Assembly: GCA_036258315.1 (NCBI GenBank)
Contig: DATADX010000002.1
Coordinates: 1-50,255, forward strand
Length of the DNA stretch: 50,255 bases
Source of the DNA: DASSYK01 sp036258315
GTDB taxonomy: Bacteria; Actinomycetota; Thermoleophilia; Solirubrobacterales; 70-9
Direction of reading: 5' to 3'
The notes beneath the pieces are model-generated. The model had not been told where the DNA came from. It worked only from the letters and a program-made list of their open reading frames with translations, and made no database searches. The position numbers and the translations under genes were made by a program. This document shows positions 32,249 through 40,364 of the stretch, piece by piece (positions within the stretch are counted from its first letter, which is position 1; each line of letters starts with the position of its first letter).

Positions 32249-33233
32249 GGACCATCTCCTCCTTCTTGCCGAACAGCCCCTGCGGGCGGAACGCCATCAG
32301 CCCGATCAGGAGCGCCCCGGTGATCGCGAGCCGCAGCGCCGCGATCCGGGTCTCCGTGAACGGATCCTCGGGCAGATCGATGTAGCGGGTGCCCTCGAGC
32401 ACGAACCAGAACAGGAGCGCCCCGATCGCCACCCCTCTGTAGTTGGCGAGCCCGCCGAGGATCAGCACCGCATAGGCGAAGAAGGTGACCAGGGGCTCGA
32501 ACTCGGTCGGGTGCAGCGTCTTCAGGTTCAGCGCGAGGAACAGCCCCGCCAGCGCCCCGAGCACCGCAGCGATCAGCAGGGACTGCAGCTTGAAGACGAG
32601 CGTGTTCTTGCCGAGAGCGCGGGCGGCGTCCTCATCCTCGCGGATCGCCCGCAGCACCCTCCCCCACGGTGTATACGTGATCCGCTGCAGGACGAACATC
32701 GAGACCAGCACGAACGCCCAGACGACCAGCAGCAGCGGCAGCAGCGAGGGCGGGTCGGCCCAGAAATTCGAGATCCACTCGTTGATCGAGTCCGAGACGT
32801 CGTTCCAGGCGTTCGGATAGCAGTTGGAGGGATCGTCCTCGGCGCAGAACAGCCCCTGGTTGCCGCCGGTAAGGCTGCGCGCGTTCTGGGCGAACAGCCG
32901 CACCACCTCCGCCATCGCCAGCGTCGCGATCGCGAAGTAGTCGGCGCGGAGCCGCAGCGACGGCAGCCCGATGATGAGCCCGAAGGCCATCGTGACGAGG
33001 ATCGAGCAGGGCACCGCGAGCCAAAACGAGAACCCGGCGTCGAGGACGAGGATCGCCATCGTGTAGGCGCCGATCGCCATGAACCCCGCCTGCCCGAAGT
33101 TGACGATCCCGGTGAAGCCGACGTTGAGCTGGAGCCCGAGCGCGACGAGGGCGTAGATCCCGGCCAGCACCCCGATGCTGATCAGGAACTCGATGTCGAA
33201 CAGGTTCGCGATGTCGACCGCGAGCGGCGTCAC
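32238..33233 (-). CDS. livM: Branched-chain-amino-acid-type ABC transporter permease LivM
   Basis: 331 residues from GTG 33233 (GTGA overlap with livH). About ten membrane helices with the LivM blocks QLNVGFTGIVNFGQAGFMAI, LRADYFAIATLAMAEVVRLF, LTGGNQGL, the cytoplasmic EAA-like GRVLRAIREDEDAARALGKN, and a C-terminal FRPQGLFGKKE. A roughly 60-residue external loop with two Cys (FCAEDDPSNCYP) after LTGGNQGL is longer than in E. coli and might hold a disulfide. Confidence 0.94.
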   Translation of the reverse strand: MTPLAVDIANLFDIEFLISIGVLAGIYALVALGLQLNVGFTGIVNFGQAGFMAIGAYTMAILVLDAGFSFWLAVPCSILVTMAFGLIIGLPSLRLRADYFAIATLAMAEVVRLFAQNARSLTGGNQGLFCAEDDPSNCYPNAWNDVSDSINEWISNFWADPPSLLPLLLVVWAFVLVSMFVLQRITYTPWGRVLRAIREDEDAARALGKNTLVFKLQSLLIAAVLGALAGLFLALNLKTLHPTEFEPLVTFFAYAVLILGGLANYRGVAIGALLFWFVLEGTRYIDLPEDPFTETRIAALRLAITGALLIGLMAFRPQGLFGKKEEMVLGE

Positions 33234-34225
33234 AGGGCCTTCGCCTTCCCGAAGATGCCCTGCGGCCGGACGATCAGCACCAGCACCAGCACGATGAACC
33301 CGACGGCGGTCTTCCAGCGCGCGTCGACGACGAGCGTCGACCACTCGGTCATCACTCCGAGCACCATCCCCGCCGCCAGCGCCCCGAACGCGTCACCGAT
33401 GCCGCCGAGGATGACGGCGGCGAAGATCGGCAGCAGCAGCTCGAACCCGAGCTCGGGGCGGATGTTGGTCGTCGCCGCCGCCAGCACACCCGCGAGCCCG
33501 GCGAGCGCGCCAGAGAAGATCCACGTGTAGAGGATCACCCGGCGCGTGTCGATGCCGGCCGTCTCGGCGAGGTCGAGGTCGTCGGACAGCGCCCGCATCC
33601 GCTTGCCGAGTAGGGCGTAGCGCAGCATCAGTCCGGTCGCGACCAGGACCGCGACGCCGACGCCGAGCACGACCAGCTCCGTCTGGCCGATCCGCAGCCC
33701 GAGGAACTCGACGGTGCTGGTGGTGTTGACGTCGAGGAGGCGGATCTCGGTCCCCCAGAACCACGTGAACACGGCGCGGAGCACGAACGCGAGCCCGAGC
33801 GACATCAGGATCAGCTGCAGGAAGCCGGCGTGCTTGCGTCGCATCGGCCCCCACAGCGTGCGCTCGAACAAGAGCCCCAGCACCGCGGTCGCGAGCATCG
33901 CCCAGAAGACGCCGACCACGAGCGGCGCACCCCAGGTGACATTGACCAGATAGGCCATGTAGGCGCCGAAGGTGAGGAAGTCGCCGTGGGCGAAGTTGGT
34001 CAGCTTCAGGATCCCGTAGACGAGCGTCAGCCCGACGGCGCCGAGCGCGTAGATGGCGCCCAGCGAGAGCCCGTTCAGCCCGGTCTGGAGGACGTCGTGG
34101 AGCCCGTAGCCGATCGTCAGGGCGATGAAGATCAGCGCGATCACAAGCCCGGCCATCGCGGCCGGGCTCTGTCTCAACCTCTCCACCAGCCGCTCGCCGG
34201 AAGCGGGCGGAGCGGCTTCGGTCAT
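33230..34225 (-). CDS. livH: Branched-chain-amino-acid-type ABC transporter permease LivH
   Basis: 331 residues from ATG 34225, which has GGAGG eight bases upstream; ATG 34240 with GAGGG is an alternative. Blocks: GLNGLSLGAIYALGAVGLTL, VYGILKLTNFAHGDFLTFGA, YALLGKRMRALSDDLDLAET-type EAA loop (about 215-240, containing AGIDTRRVI), and GFIVLVLVLIVRPQGIFGKA. It pairs with LivM to form the membrane channel. First gene of the four-gene leftward operon. Confidence 0.94.
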   Translation of the reverse strand: MTEAAPPASGERLVERLRQSPAAMAGLVIALIFIALTIGYGLHDVLQTGLNGLSLGAIYALGAVGLTLVYGILKLTNFAHGDFLTFGAYMAYLVNVTWGAPLVVGVFWAMLATAVLGLLFERTLWGPMRRKHAGFLQLILMSLGLAFVLRAVFTWFWGTEIRLLDVNTTSTVEFLGLRIGQTELVVLGVGVAVLVATGLMLRYALLGKRMRALSDDLDLAETAGIDTRRVILYTWIFSGALAGLAGVLAAATTNIRPELGFELLLPIFAAVILGGIGDAFGALAAGMVLGVMTEWSTLVVDARWKTAVGFIVLVLVLIVRPQGIFGKAKAL

Positions 34226-34347
34226 CTGACCCGCCTCCATGACTCCCTCTGTCTATCTCATTCGTGCGATCAGTGCCAAGGGCGGCAAGGGCCTACCCAG
34301 CCTCCGCACCGCGTAACCGGAACCTGCTGGCGAACCAACCAAACCTC

Positions 34348-34380
34348 GAGCACCGGCACGAGGTCGAATTCCGGGTGCTC
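34348..34380 (-). terminator. Hairpin downstream of the VOC gene
   Basis: GAGCACCGG pairs with CCGGGTGCTC (one bulged G), directly after the VOC stop (34380-34382 on the minus strand) and followed by a T/G-rich run (GGTTTGGTTGG). A plausible intrinsic terminator separating this gene from livH. The rest of 34241-34379 shows nothing recognisable beyond this. Confidence 0.45.
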
Positions 34381-34823
34381 TAGGTGGCTGACGAGTTCCA
34401 AGCGGCGTCCCTGGCGCGCGGCCAGGCGAAGACCTCCATGCGCATCCCGTCGGGATCGAAGACGAAGAATGCCCAATAGCCGTCGATGTCACGATCCTCT
34501 TCGGGTGGATGGTGGATGCGCGCGCCGTCGGCGACACAGCGCCTGTATGCGGCGTCCACCTCATCGCGACTGTCGACCTCGAACGCGAGGTGCTCGATCC
34601 CGACGTCGTAGTAGCGATGGGCGCCGCCGTCCGCCGGACGCAGCCCCAACCTCGCGCACGTAGTCGGATCCTTGAGATAGACGACCTCCTCGGTTCCTCG
34701 GTAGGTGGGGTAGCGGACCTCCTCGACCCACCCCAGCGGGCCGAGCAGGCCGAGGTAGAAGGTCAGCGATCGCTCGACGTCTGCGACCGCGAGGTCGACG
34801 TGATGGATGCCCTTCGCCGGCAT
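34380..34823 (-). CDS. VOC family (glyoxalase-like) protein
   Basis: 147 residues from ATG 34823 with GGGAGGAG upstream. IHHVDLAVADVERSLTFYLG gives the first metal His; GIEHLAFEVDSRDEVDAAYR gives the second; the C-terminal YWAFFVFDPDGMRMEVFAW gives the Glu. All three ligands are present, so this is probably an active metal enzyme (dioxygenase, epimerase or glyoxalase type). Unlike the VOC protein at 20317 it keeps the full ligand set. It is divergent from the universal stress gene, 135 bases away. Confidence 0.9.
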   Translation of the reverse strand: MPAKGIHHVDLAVADVERSLTFYLGLLGPLGWVEEVRYPTYRGTEEVVYLKDPTTCARLGLRPADGGAHRYYDVGIEHLAFEVDSRDEVDAAYRRCVADGARIHHPPEEDRDIDGYWAFFVFDPDGMRMEVFAWPRARDAAWNSSAT

Positions 34824-34958
34824 GGCTCCTCCCTCAACATAGGGTCGGCGCGAGGGTACTTGAGACCCGCCCGGCTGCCGGGCCATGTCGAGGAAGCGTT
34901 CTTGGAGGCATGGGATGGACCGGCGGTGGACCCGGGGGTGTAGCCTTCCCTCCCGGCC

Positions 34959-35378
34959 ATGCTCTCCACGATCGCAGTGGGAACCGACGGCTCCGAGACC
35001 GCCAAGAAGGCTGTCGCTGAGGCGATCGAGTTGGCCAAGCGCTACGACGCGGAACTGGTGCTGATCAGCGCTTTCCAGGACTCGGGCACCGCGCCTGAGG
35101 ATGAGCCCGACGAGCGCCAGTGGGCCTACAGCACCTCGGCCCAGCTGCAGGCGATCCTGTCCCGGCTCAAGAGCGACCTGAAGGCGGAGGGGCTTTCCTG
35201 CCGGACCTTGTCTGCCGAGGGCGATCCGGCCGACGTGATTGTCAAGTTGGCCGAGGAGTGCAACGCGGACGCGCTGGTGATCGGCAACAAGGGCATGCAC
35301 CGCCGGGTGCTCGGAAGCATTCCCAACTCGATCACCCACAAGGCGCCCTGCTCGGTCTTCGTCGTCAAGACGAGCTGA
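34959..35378 (+). CDS. Universal stress protein (UspA family)
   Basis: 139 residues. The ATP-binding UspA pattern is intact: IAVGTDGSETAKKAVAEAIE at the start, AEECNADALVIGNKGM, and the G-2X-G-9X-G(S/T) motif GNKGMHRRVLGSIPNSITHK, then APCSVFVVK. Such proteins dimerise and bind ATP under starvation or redox stress. Single-domain and of normal length. Stands alone between a VOC and a SnoaL gene. Confidence 0.93.
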   Translation: MLSTIAVGTDGSETAKKAVAEAIELAKRYDAELVLISAFQDSGTAPEDEPDERQWAYSTSAQLQAILSRLKSDLKAEGLSCRTLSAEGDPADVIVKLAEECNADALVIGNKGMHRRVLGSIPNSITHKAPCSVFVVKTS

Positions 35379-35404
35379 TCGCTTCTCGTTGGAGGTCCAA
35401 AGCG

Positions 35405-35806
35405 CTACTCCGATGGCCCGGCGGCTTCGAGGGCCTTCCCGAGGTCCTGCCCCCACTCGAAACGAGCAATCCTGCCCTCCTGGAGGGTCCAGGTATGGGC
35501 CTCTTCGTTGACGAGCTCCCTCGAGCTTCCCGGGCTGCGAATGTGCCAGCTGACCGCAGCCACGACAATCTCCCCGCAGTCGTACAGCTCCCGAAGCTCG
35601 TGGTGGGCTTTCTCCCAGGGGTCCGCCCAGCGGCGCATGGCCCGTGCGACGGCGACGACTCCCCGGCGTACACCTGGTTCGACCGCATAGGGTGGATTGA
35701 CGTACTCGATGTCGGCGGTCGCGAGCTGCAGGAGCTCCTCGGGATCCCGATCGATCATCCCCGACACGTAGACGTGGCGCACAATCTCGACGTTCTCCTT
35801 CGACAT
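35405..35806 (-). CDS. SnoaL-like NTF2-fold protein
   Basis: 133 residues. ATG 35806 is chosen because MSKENVEIVRHVY is the standard opening of this actinobacterial SnoaL group; a longer frame from 35893 adds an unlike lead. Further blocks are LQLATADIEYVNPPYAVEPG, VVAVARAMRRWADPWEKAHH, ELYDCGEIVVAAVSWHIRSP and EEAHTWTLQEGRIARFEWGQ. The fold is clear, the substrate is not. Converges with the universal stress gene. Confidence 0.88.
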   Translation of the reverse strand: MSKENVEIVRHVYVSGMIDRDPEELLQLATADIEYVNPPYAVEPGVRRGVVAVARAMRRWADPWEKAHHELRELYDCGEIVVAAVSWHIRSPGSSRELVNEEAHTWTLQEGRIARFEWGQDLGKALEAAGPSE

Positions 35807-35898
35807 CCCCAGCCAGTATGTCGCCCTGAACCGAGAACAAGCGTCACAGCCATCATTGCCTCCGTTTCGCTCCGTTGAGCGGGAGCTAGACATCGCCG

Positions 35899-37860
35899 TT
35901 AGCGGACCAATCGGACCTCAAGCGCGGGCGCGAGCAGGGCGCCCGCCCCGTCGAGGAGCGCCAGGATGCGGGCCACGTAGGCGCGGGTCTCGGGGTAGGG
36001 AGGCACGCACGAGCAGGGCGCGACGGCGCCCGGGCCGGCGTTGTAGGCGGCCAGCGCGAGCGGGATCGAGCGGAACTGGCGCAGCAGGTCCGACATCAGG
36101 TGGGCCTGAGCGTCGATCGCCGCGGCCGGGTCGAACGGGTTGGAGAGCCCGTAGGAGGCGGCGGTCCCGGGCATGAACTGGGCGATCCCCTCGGCGCCCG
36201 CCGGGGAGACCGCTCCGGGGTCGAATCCCGACTCCGCCTCGATCTGGGCGGCGAGCAGCGCGGCCGAGACGTTCCAGCGGCCGGCGGAGCGCAGCAGCGG
36301 CCCGCGAAAGCGGGCCGGGACGAACGCCGGCAGCGCCCGGGCGGAGGCGGCGCCGTCGGCGCCCGCGCCCGGGCGCGAGCCCAGCCCCCCGCTCTCTCCG
36401 GCCGCCGAGCAGGGCGGCGGTCCGGCCGTGAACCCGAAGTGCCACGCCTCCCACGAGTAGCGCCTCAGGAACCCGAACCGCTGCGAGTTCGCGGCCAGCC
36501 AGCCGTACGCGGACGGGGGGCCGAGGTCGAGCTCGGTCGCGCAGCGGTGCAGCGAGCGGCCTGGCGGCGCCACCCAGCGCGGATCGGGATGGGCCTCGAA
36601 CAACGCGGCCTGCTCGGCGTCGGAGCGAAACCCCGAGGTGACGGCGAGCTGGTGGCCGGCGGCGCGGGCCGTGGTCGCCATCCGGTCGTAGGCCGCCGCG
36701 ACGTCCGGGCGCATCCCCTCGCCGTCGCGGTAGACGAGCGGCCCGGAGTAGCCGCCGCCCTCGGCCCGCTCGGGCATCCCGGTCCACGAGCCCGTCGGCG
36801 GCGACGCCTCGGCGACCGCGCTCGCAACCATCCGGACCGGCTCGGGCGGGCGATCGGCCTGCGCCCCGACGGGCAGCGCGTCCGACCCGATCTCCGCACG
36901 GACCCGGACCCGCGCCCGCAGCGGCGGGTTGGAGCGCGCGTCGGGGAACTCGACCTCGAGGCGCTCGGGCGCGACCCCGTTTCGCTCGCCGGCGTCGAGC
37001 GCGGCGCGCTCGGCGTGGGCGAGGTAGGTCGCGCGATCGAGGTGCCGCGGGTTGACCGAGCCGTCCGGGAGAAGCGGCGGGGCGAGCAGCCGCGGCATCT
37101 CGTCGCGCATGCTGCGCGCGGCCGATAGAGCCGCGAGGTCGGCCGCGCGCTGGACGCGGCCCTTCCCGGTCACCGCAGCGCCGATCGCGGCCAGAATGAG
37201 CGCGCAGCCGATCAGGGCGAGCGCCGCCCCGAGCACGATCGGAAGCGCCTGCCCCGCCTGCCCGCGAAGCGGGGCCGCGCCGAGCAGCGAGCGGGCGATC
37301 CGTCCGAGCCCGGCCGAGTGGCGGCCTCCGGCGCGGACGCCCGCCAGCGCCCGCCGCGCGGCGAGCGCCGAGGGCGCCTCGGTGGCGACGCGGGCCCGCG
37401 CCCCGCGGCGGCGCAGCTCGCCGACTGCGAGCGCGGCCAGCGAGCGCTCCCTCGGGAGCCGGACGAGCAGGAGGCCTGCGTCGGGGCGGAGCGGCTCGCA
37501 GTCGAGCGCCGCCACCCAGTGCGCCGCCGGCAGCTGCACGAACCGCAGCCGCGCCCCGGCCGCGTCCGCGATCCCCGCGATCCCGGCGATCCCCTCCTCG
37601 CTCGCCTCGATCCCGAGATGGCAGAGGTGCCCGCGCGCGACCGCGCCGAGGCCCAGCGCCCGGAGCGCCGCCTCGAGCCTGCGCGCGGGGGGAGCGGCGA
37701 GCAGCGTCGCCTGGCGCCTCCGGGCGGGCGCCGACACCTCCGCGAGCAGGACACCGTCGCCGCGCAGCTCCGCCGCCTCCGCGGCGAGCGCGGCCGCGAG
37801 CGCGAGGCTCGCACGCTCGCTCGAGCCGCTCACGAGCACGGTCAGCGCGCGCTCGCTCAC
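35899..37860 (-). CDS. Fusion: unknown N-domain + TadG-like pilus segment + VanY carboxypeptidase + lytic transglycosylase
   Basis: 653 residues from GTG 37860 (GTGA overlap with the TadE gene). Residues 1-195: Ala/Arg/Leu-rich, begins LTVLVSGSSERASLALAAAL like a Rossmann or MinD-type start but without a Walker A; unassigned. About 200-250: QAGQALPIVLGAALALIGCA, a membrane helix, then VQRAADLAALSAARSMRD, the TadG/TadE-like signature. About 360-480: D,D-carboxypeptidase (VanY/LAS) with TSGFRSDAEQAALFE, zinc ligands His438 and Asp445 (SLHRCATELDLG) and WHFGF (His474). About 520-635: SLT lytic transglycosylase with Glu543 in AAQIEAESGFDPGAVSPAGA, EGIAQFMPGTAASYGL and LALAAYNAGPG. Two peptidoglycan hydrolases on one pilus-type anchor is unusual. 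Confidence 0.88.
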   Translation of the reverse strand: MSERALTVLVSGSSERASLALAAALAAEAAELRGDGVLLAEVSAPARRRQATLLAAPPARRLEAALRALGLGAVARGHLCHLGIEASEEGIAGIAGIADAAGARLRFVQLPAAHWVAALDCEPLRPDAGLLLVRLPRERSLAALAVGELRRRGARARVATEAPSALAARRALAGVRAGGRHSAGLGRIARSLLGAAPLRGQAGQALPIVLGAALALIGCALILAAIGAAVTGKGRVQRAADLAALSAARSMRDEMPRLLAPPLLPDGSVNPRHLDRATYLAHAERAALDAGERNGVAPERLEVEFPDARSNPPLRARVRVRAEIGSDALPVGAQADRPPEPVRMVASAVAEASPPTGSWTGMPERAEGGGYSGPLVYRDGEGMRPDVAAAYDRMATTARAAGHQLAVTSGFRSDAEQAALFEAHPDPRWVAPPGRSLHRCATELDLGPPSAYGWLAANSQRFGFLRRYSWEAWHFGFTAGPPPCSAAGESGGLGSRPGAGADGAASARALPAFVPARFRGPLLRSAGRWNVSAALLAAQIEAESGFDPGAVSPAGAEGIAQFMPGTAASYGLSNPFDPAAAIDAQAHLMSDLLRQFRSIPLALAAYNAGPGAVAPCSCVPPYPETRAYVARILALLDGAGALLAPALEVRLVR

Positions 37861-38219
37861 CGCCCCTCCGGGGCCGGCCTTGCCCAGGCGGTGGAGCCGA
37901 CCGCGAGCAGCTCGCCGAGCCCGGCGATCGGCGAGGGAGGACGCAGCTCCACGCGCAGCCTCCCTCCCCGCGCTTCGACCTCGACTCGGTCGCTCGTCCA
38001 GCCTGGGAGCGCCCCGCGGGCGGCCCGCTCGGGATCCTCTCCGGCGGCGACGGCGAGCGCCCCGGCCTCGGCGGCCCCGTCCGCGAGGGTGAGCGTGTAG
38101 CCGGTCGCGAGAAGCTGGAAGGCGATCAGCCCGGCGAGCAGCAGCGCGGGGAGTCCCGCGAGCAGCTCGACCGAGGCCTGGCCGCGAGATCCTTCGGGGA
38201 GCCGCCCCTGCTCAGCCAT
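37857..38219 (-). CDS. TadE-like minor pilin protein (second copy)
   Basis: 120 residues from ATG 38219. The N-terminal SRGQASVELLAGLPALLLAG is the TadE pattern (G-Q-A/S-x-V-E followed by a hydrophobic helix), with the conserved Glu after the cleavage-like Gly. The C-terminal half is a small beta-rich, Arg-rich domain (VEVEARGGRLRVELRPPSP). TadE proteins are pseudopilins of the Flp/Tad system. Middle gene of an overlapping trio; overlaps the upstream copy by eight bases and the fusion gene by four. Confidence 0.85.
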   Translation of the reverse strand: MAEQGRLPEGSRGQASVELLAGLPALLLAGLIAFQLLATGYTLTLADGAAEAGALAVAAGEDPERAARGALPGWTSDRVEVEARGGRLRVELRPPSPIAGLGELLAVGSTAWARPAPEGR

Positions 38220-38565
38220 CGCCGGGGTCCAGCTTCGCGGCGACGTCGATCGGCATGCCCTCGGCGCCGGGCAGCAGCGCCGGCGCGCGGACCCGAATGC
38301 GGATCCCGTCGCCGCCCTGGGCGCTCGCCCCCCGGCGGAGGCGGCCGGGAAGGGCACGCCGTGCGACGGCCTCGCCGTCCGCTCGGACGTGCTCGGCCCG
38401 GGCGCCGGCGCGGGCGGCGTTCGCGGCCGTCCACAGCGCCCAGCCGGCCGGCAGGGCGCTGGCGGCGATCGCGACGCACACGACCAGCGCCGGCAGGGCC
38501 GCGAGCAACTCGACCGACGCCTGCCCCGGCGCTTGCCGAAACCGCTCTGCCTTCCCGTTCGCCAC
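38212..38565 (-). CDS. TadE-like minor pilin protein (first copy)
   Basis: 117 residues from GTG 38565. Same start as its neighbour: RQAPGQASVELLAALPALVV then a membrane helix to about residue 45, and AANAARAGARAEHVRADGE, a TadE/TadG-like helix. The end (RIRVRAPALLPGAEG) is a short beta domain. The two TadE copies share the GQASVELLA-LPAL core, suggesting tandem duplication. No tadA ATPase, tadB/tadC or cpaB is in the window. Confidence 0.85.
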   Translation of the reverse strand: MANGKAERFRQAPGQASVELLAALPALVVCVAIAASALPAGWALWTAANAARAGARAEHVRADGEAVARRALPGRLRRGASAQGGDGIRIRVRAPALLPGAEGMPIDVAAKLDPGDG

Positions 38566-38655
38566 GGCGCCAGGCTGGCGTCCGTGAGCGAGCGGCTGGC
38601 GCGCACGCCGTCACGAGACGGTCACGACTGCGCGCCCGGATGCAGTCCTCCGGGC

Positions 38656-39012
38656 CTAGCTGAGGGTCGTCGCCTCGCGGACGACGAAGAAGATCGCGCC
38701 GACGGCGGCCGCCATCAGGCCGATCCAGACGAGCACACCCCCGTCCCAGGACTCGAACTCCTCGAAGCCGACGATCAGGAGCGCGATCGCGCCGATCGCT
38801 CCGTACAGGATCGCCCGGCGCCCGTCGGGCATCGTCAGCAGCGTCATCTGCTGGCTCCGGTACAGCGTGTACACGAACCAGGCGATCGCGACGAAGAACG
38901 CGATCGAGATCAGGGTCCGGATCGTCTCCGCAGTCTCCGCCCCTCCGGGCACGGCGGCGATCGCCAGGGCAACCAGGGCGATGATCGCGACGTTGCGAGC
39001 GGTGCGCAGCAC
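38656..39012 (-). CDS. Small four-helix membrane protein, function unknown
   Basis: About 118 residues from GTG 39012 (a TAG stop signal lies just before in other frames; TTG 39054 is an in-frame alternative that would run into the dyad at 39048). Four predicted membrane helices: NVAIIALVALAIAAVPGGAE, TLISIAFFVAIAWFVYTLYR, AILYGAIGAIALLIVGFEEF and VLVWIGLMAAAVGAIFFVVR. The loop SQQMTLLTMPDGRRA lies between helices 2 and 3. No known family recognised. Divergent from the HD gene. Confidence 0.75.
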   Translation of the reverse strand: MLRTARNVAIIALVALAIAAVPGGAETAETIRTLISIAFFVAIAWFVYTLYRSQQMTLLTMPDGRRAILYGAIGAIALLIVGFEEFESWDGGVLVWIGLMAAAVGAIFFVVREATTLS

Positions 39013-39047
39013 GGACCCGATTCTAGATCGGCCCCGCGCCCGCGTTT

Positions 39048-39062
39048 GCCGCAAATTGCGGC
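39048..39062. promoter_or_regulatory. Dyad between the membrane-protein and HD genes
   Basis: GCCGCAA-A-TTGCGGC, a perfect 7+1+7 inverted repeat within the 137-base divergent intergenic region. A TTGCGG inside it could be a -35 for the HD gene with TACATT (39081-39086) as -10, spacing 19. Candidate operator; its regulator is unknown. Confidence 0.5.
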
Positions 39063-39149
39063 CTTTCCGGTGTGGATCGTTACATTCACTTCACGTCGAC
39101 CCCGTTGCGCCTGCCTCGGCCCCTCGCTAGCTTGTCGGAGAGGACGCTG

Positions 39150-39731
39150 ATGCCCGAGACCTCCGCCACAGTCGCGCCATCAGAATCCGAGCTGGCCACC
39201 GCGGCGCTGCGCTTCGCCCGCCGCGTTCATCTCGGCCAGTACCGGAAGCAGACCTACGAGCAGTTCGTCGAGCACCCGATCGCGGTCGCGCGGTGCATGC
39301 ACGAGGCCGGCTACGACGGTCCCCTGCTCGCCGCCGCGTATCTCCACGACGTCGTCGAGAAGACACCCGTCGAGGCCGCGGAGATCCGGGAGCGGTTCGG
39401 GCCCGAGGTCGCCGACGTCGTCGAGGCACTCAGCGACGACGAGACGATCGAGGGATACGGAGCGCGCAAGCGCGATCTTCGCCGCCAGGTGCTCGCGGCC
39501 GGCCGCGGCCCGGTTCTGATCTACGCGGCGGACCGGGTCGCGAACCTGCGCGACTGGCGCCGGGTCGCGCCGGAGGCGCGCGAGGCGTGCGCCGGGCGGC
39601 TCGGCACCAACCTCCCGGAACGGATCGAGCTCTGGGCGGAGGACCTCGAGGAGCTCACGGCCTTCGACCCGGAGCTCCCCTTCCTCGCCGAGATCGAGAT
39701 CTCGCTGCGGGCGCTGCGGGCCGGCGAGTGA
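39150..39731 (+). CDS. HD-domain protein of the RelA/SpoT hydrolase type
   Basis: 193 residues from ATG 39150 (upstream in-frame ATG 39072 would lie in the promoter region). HD_4-type phosphohydrolase: ALRFARRVHLGQYRKQTYEQ, then FVEHPIAVARCMHEAGYDGP, LLAAAYLHDVVEKTPVEAAE (HD pair), and LIYAADRVANLRDWRRVAPE (final Asp). This is the hydrolase half of (p)ppGpp enzymes without a synthetase, TGS or ACT domain, as in small alarmone hydrolases (Mesh1-like). Activity on (p)ppGpp is inference. Confidence 0.85.
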   Translation: MPETSATVAPSESELATAALRFARRVHLGQYRKQTYEQFVEHPIAVARCMHEAGYDGPLLAAAYLHDVVEKTPVEAAEIRERFGPEVADVVEALSDDETIEGYGARKRDLRRQVLAAGRGPVLIYAADRVANLRDWRRVAPEAREACAGRLGTNLPERIELWAEDLEELTAFDPELPFLAEIEISLRALRAGE

Positions 39732-39756
39732 GTTCCAGCCCTCCCCGCGCGCCCGC

Positions 39757-40272
39757 CTAGAGGAACTCCTCCTCGTCGAGCGCCGCTCGCCTGCGGAGCG
39801 GCAGGATTCCCCACAGCAACAGCAGGATCACGCCGATCACCGCCGTGGGGATGATCACCTCGGCGCCGTCGTAGAGAATGTCGGCGATCAACAGCACCGC
39901 CCCTGTGATCGAGAGCGCCAAAATGGCGAGGCCCGCGATCGTGAGCCGGTTGGCGATCTGGACGAGGTGCTCCTTGTCCTGCTGGCGGAACAGCAGGCGA
40001 TGGTAGGCGGAGGGGGCGATCAGGAGCGCGGTCGCGATCGCGGTCCCCATCAGGATCGCGAAGTAGAGGTCGCGCTGGTCGGCCGTCAGGTTCGCGAACC
40101 CCTGGGCGAACGGGACCGTGAGCAGGAACGCGAACAGCACCTGGACGCCGGGCAGCGCGACGCGCAGCTCCTGGAGCAGCTCGCCCATGTTGCGGTCCGC
40201 CCGCTCGGCGGCCGTCTCCCTCCGCTTCTGGGGCGTGCTGCCCTTCGCGGCCTCTCTCCCTTGCTCGGACAC
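39757..40272 (-). CDS. DUF6328-like membrane protein
   Basis: 171 residues from GTG 40272 (GTG 40278 also possible). A charged N-terminus (EQGREAAKGSTPQKRRETAA) is followed by LLQELRVALPGVQVLFAFLL, AQGFANLTADQRDLYFAILM, LLIAPSAYHRLLFRQQDKEH and two further helices, ending EEEFL. Four membrane helices in all. This pattern is the DUF6328 type, sometimes labelled as an antiporter without proof. Convergent with the HD gene, 25 bases apart. Confidence 0.8.
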   Translation of the reverse strand: MSEQGREAAKGSTPQKRRETAAERADRNMGELLQELRVALPGVQVLFAFLLTVPFAQGFANLTADQRDLYFAILMGTAIATALLIAPSAYHRLLFRQQDKEHLVQIANRLTIAGLAILALSITGAVLLIADILYDGAEVIIPTAVIGVILLLLWGILPLRRRAALDEEEFL

Positions 40273-40364
40273 CCCCACGGCATACCTGCATGTAAACGGA
40301 ATGAAACTCCGCGAAACTGGGGACGGTAGATCGGCTCGAGCTCCCTGCGGTGGAGCAGCACCGC

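Noticed and set aside
34341..34372. T-arm-like GGTCGAATTCC suggesting a second tRNA
   Set aside because: No cloverleaf forms; the bases fit better as a hairpin after the VOC gene.
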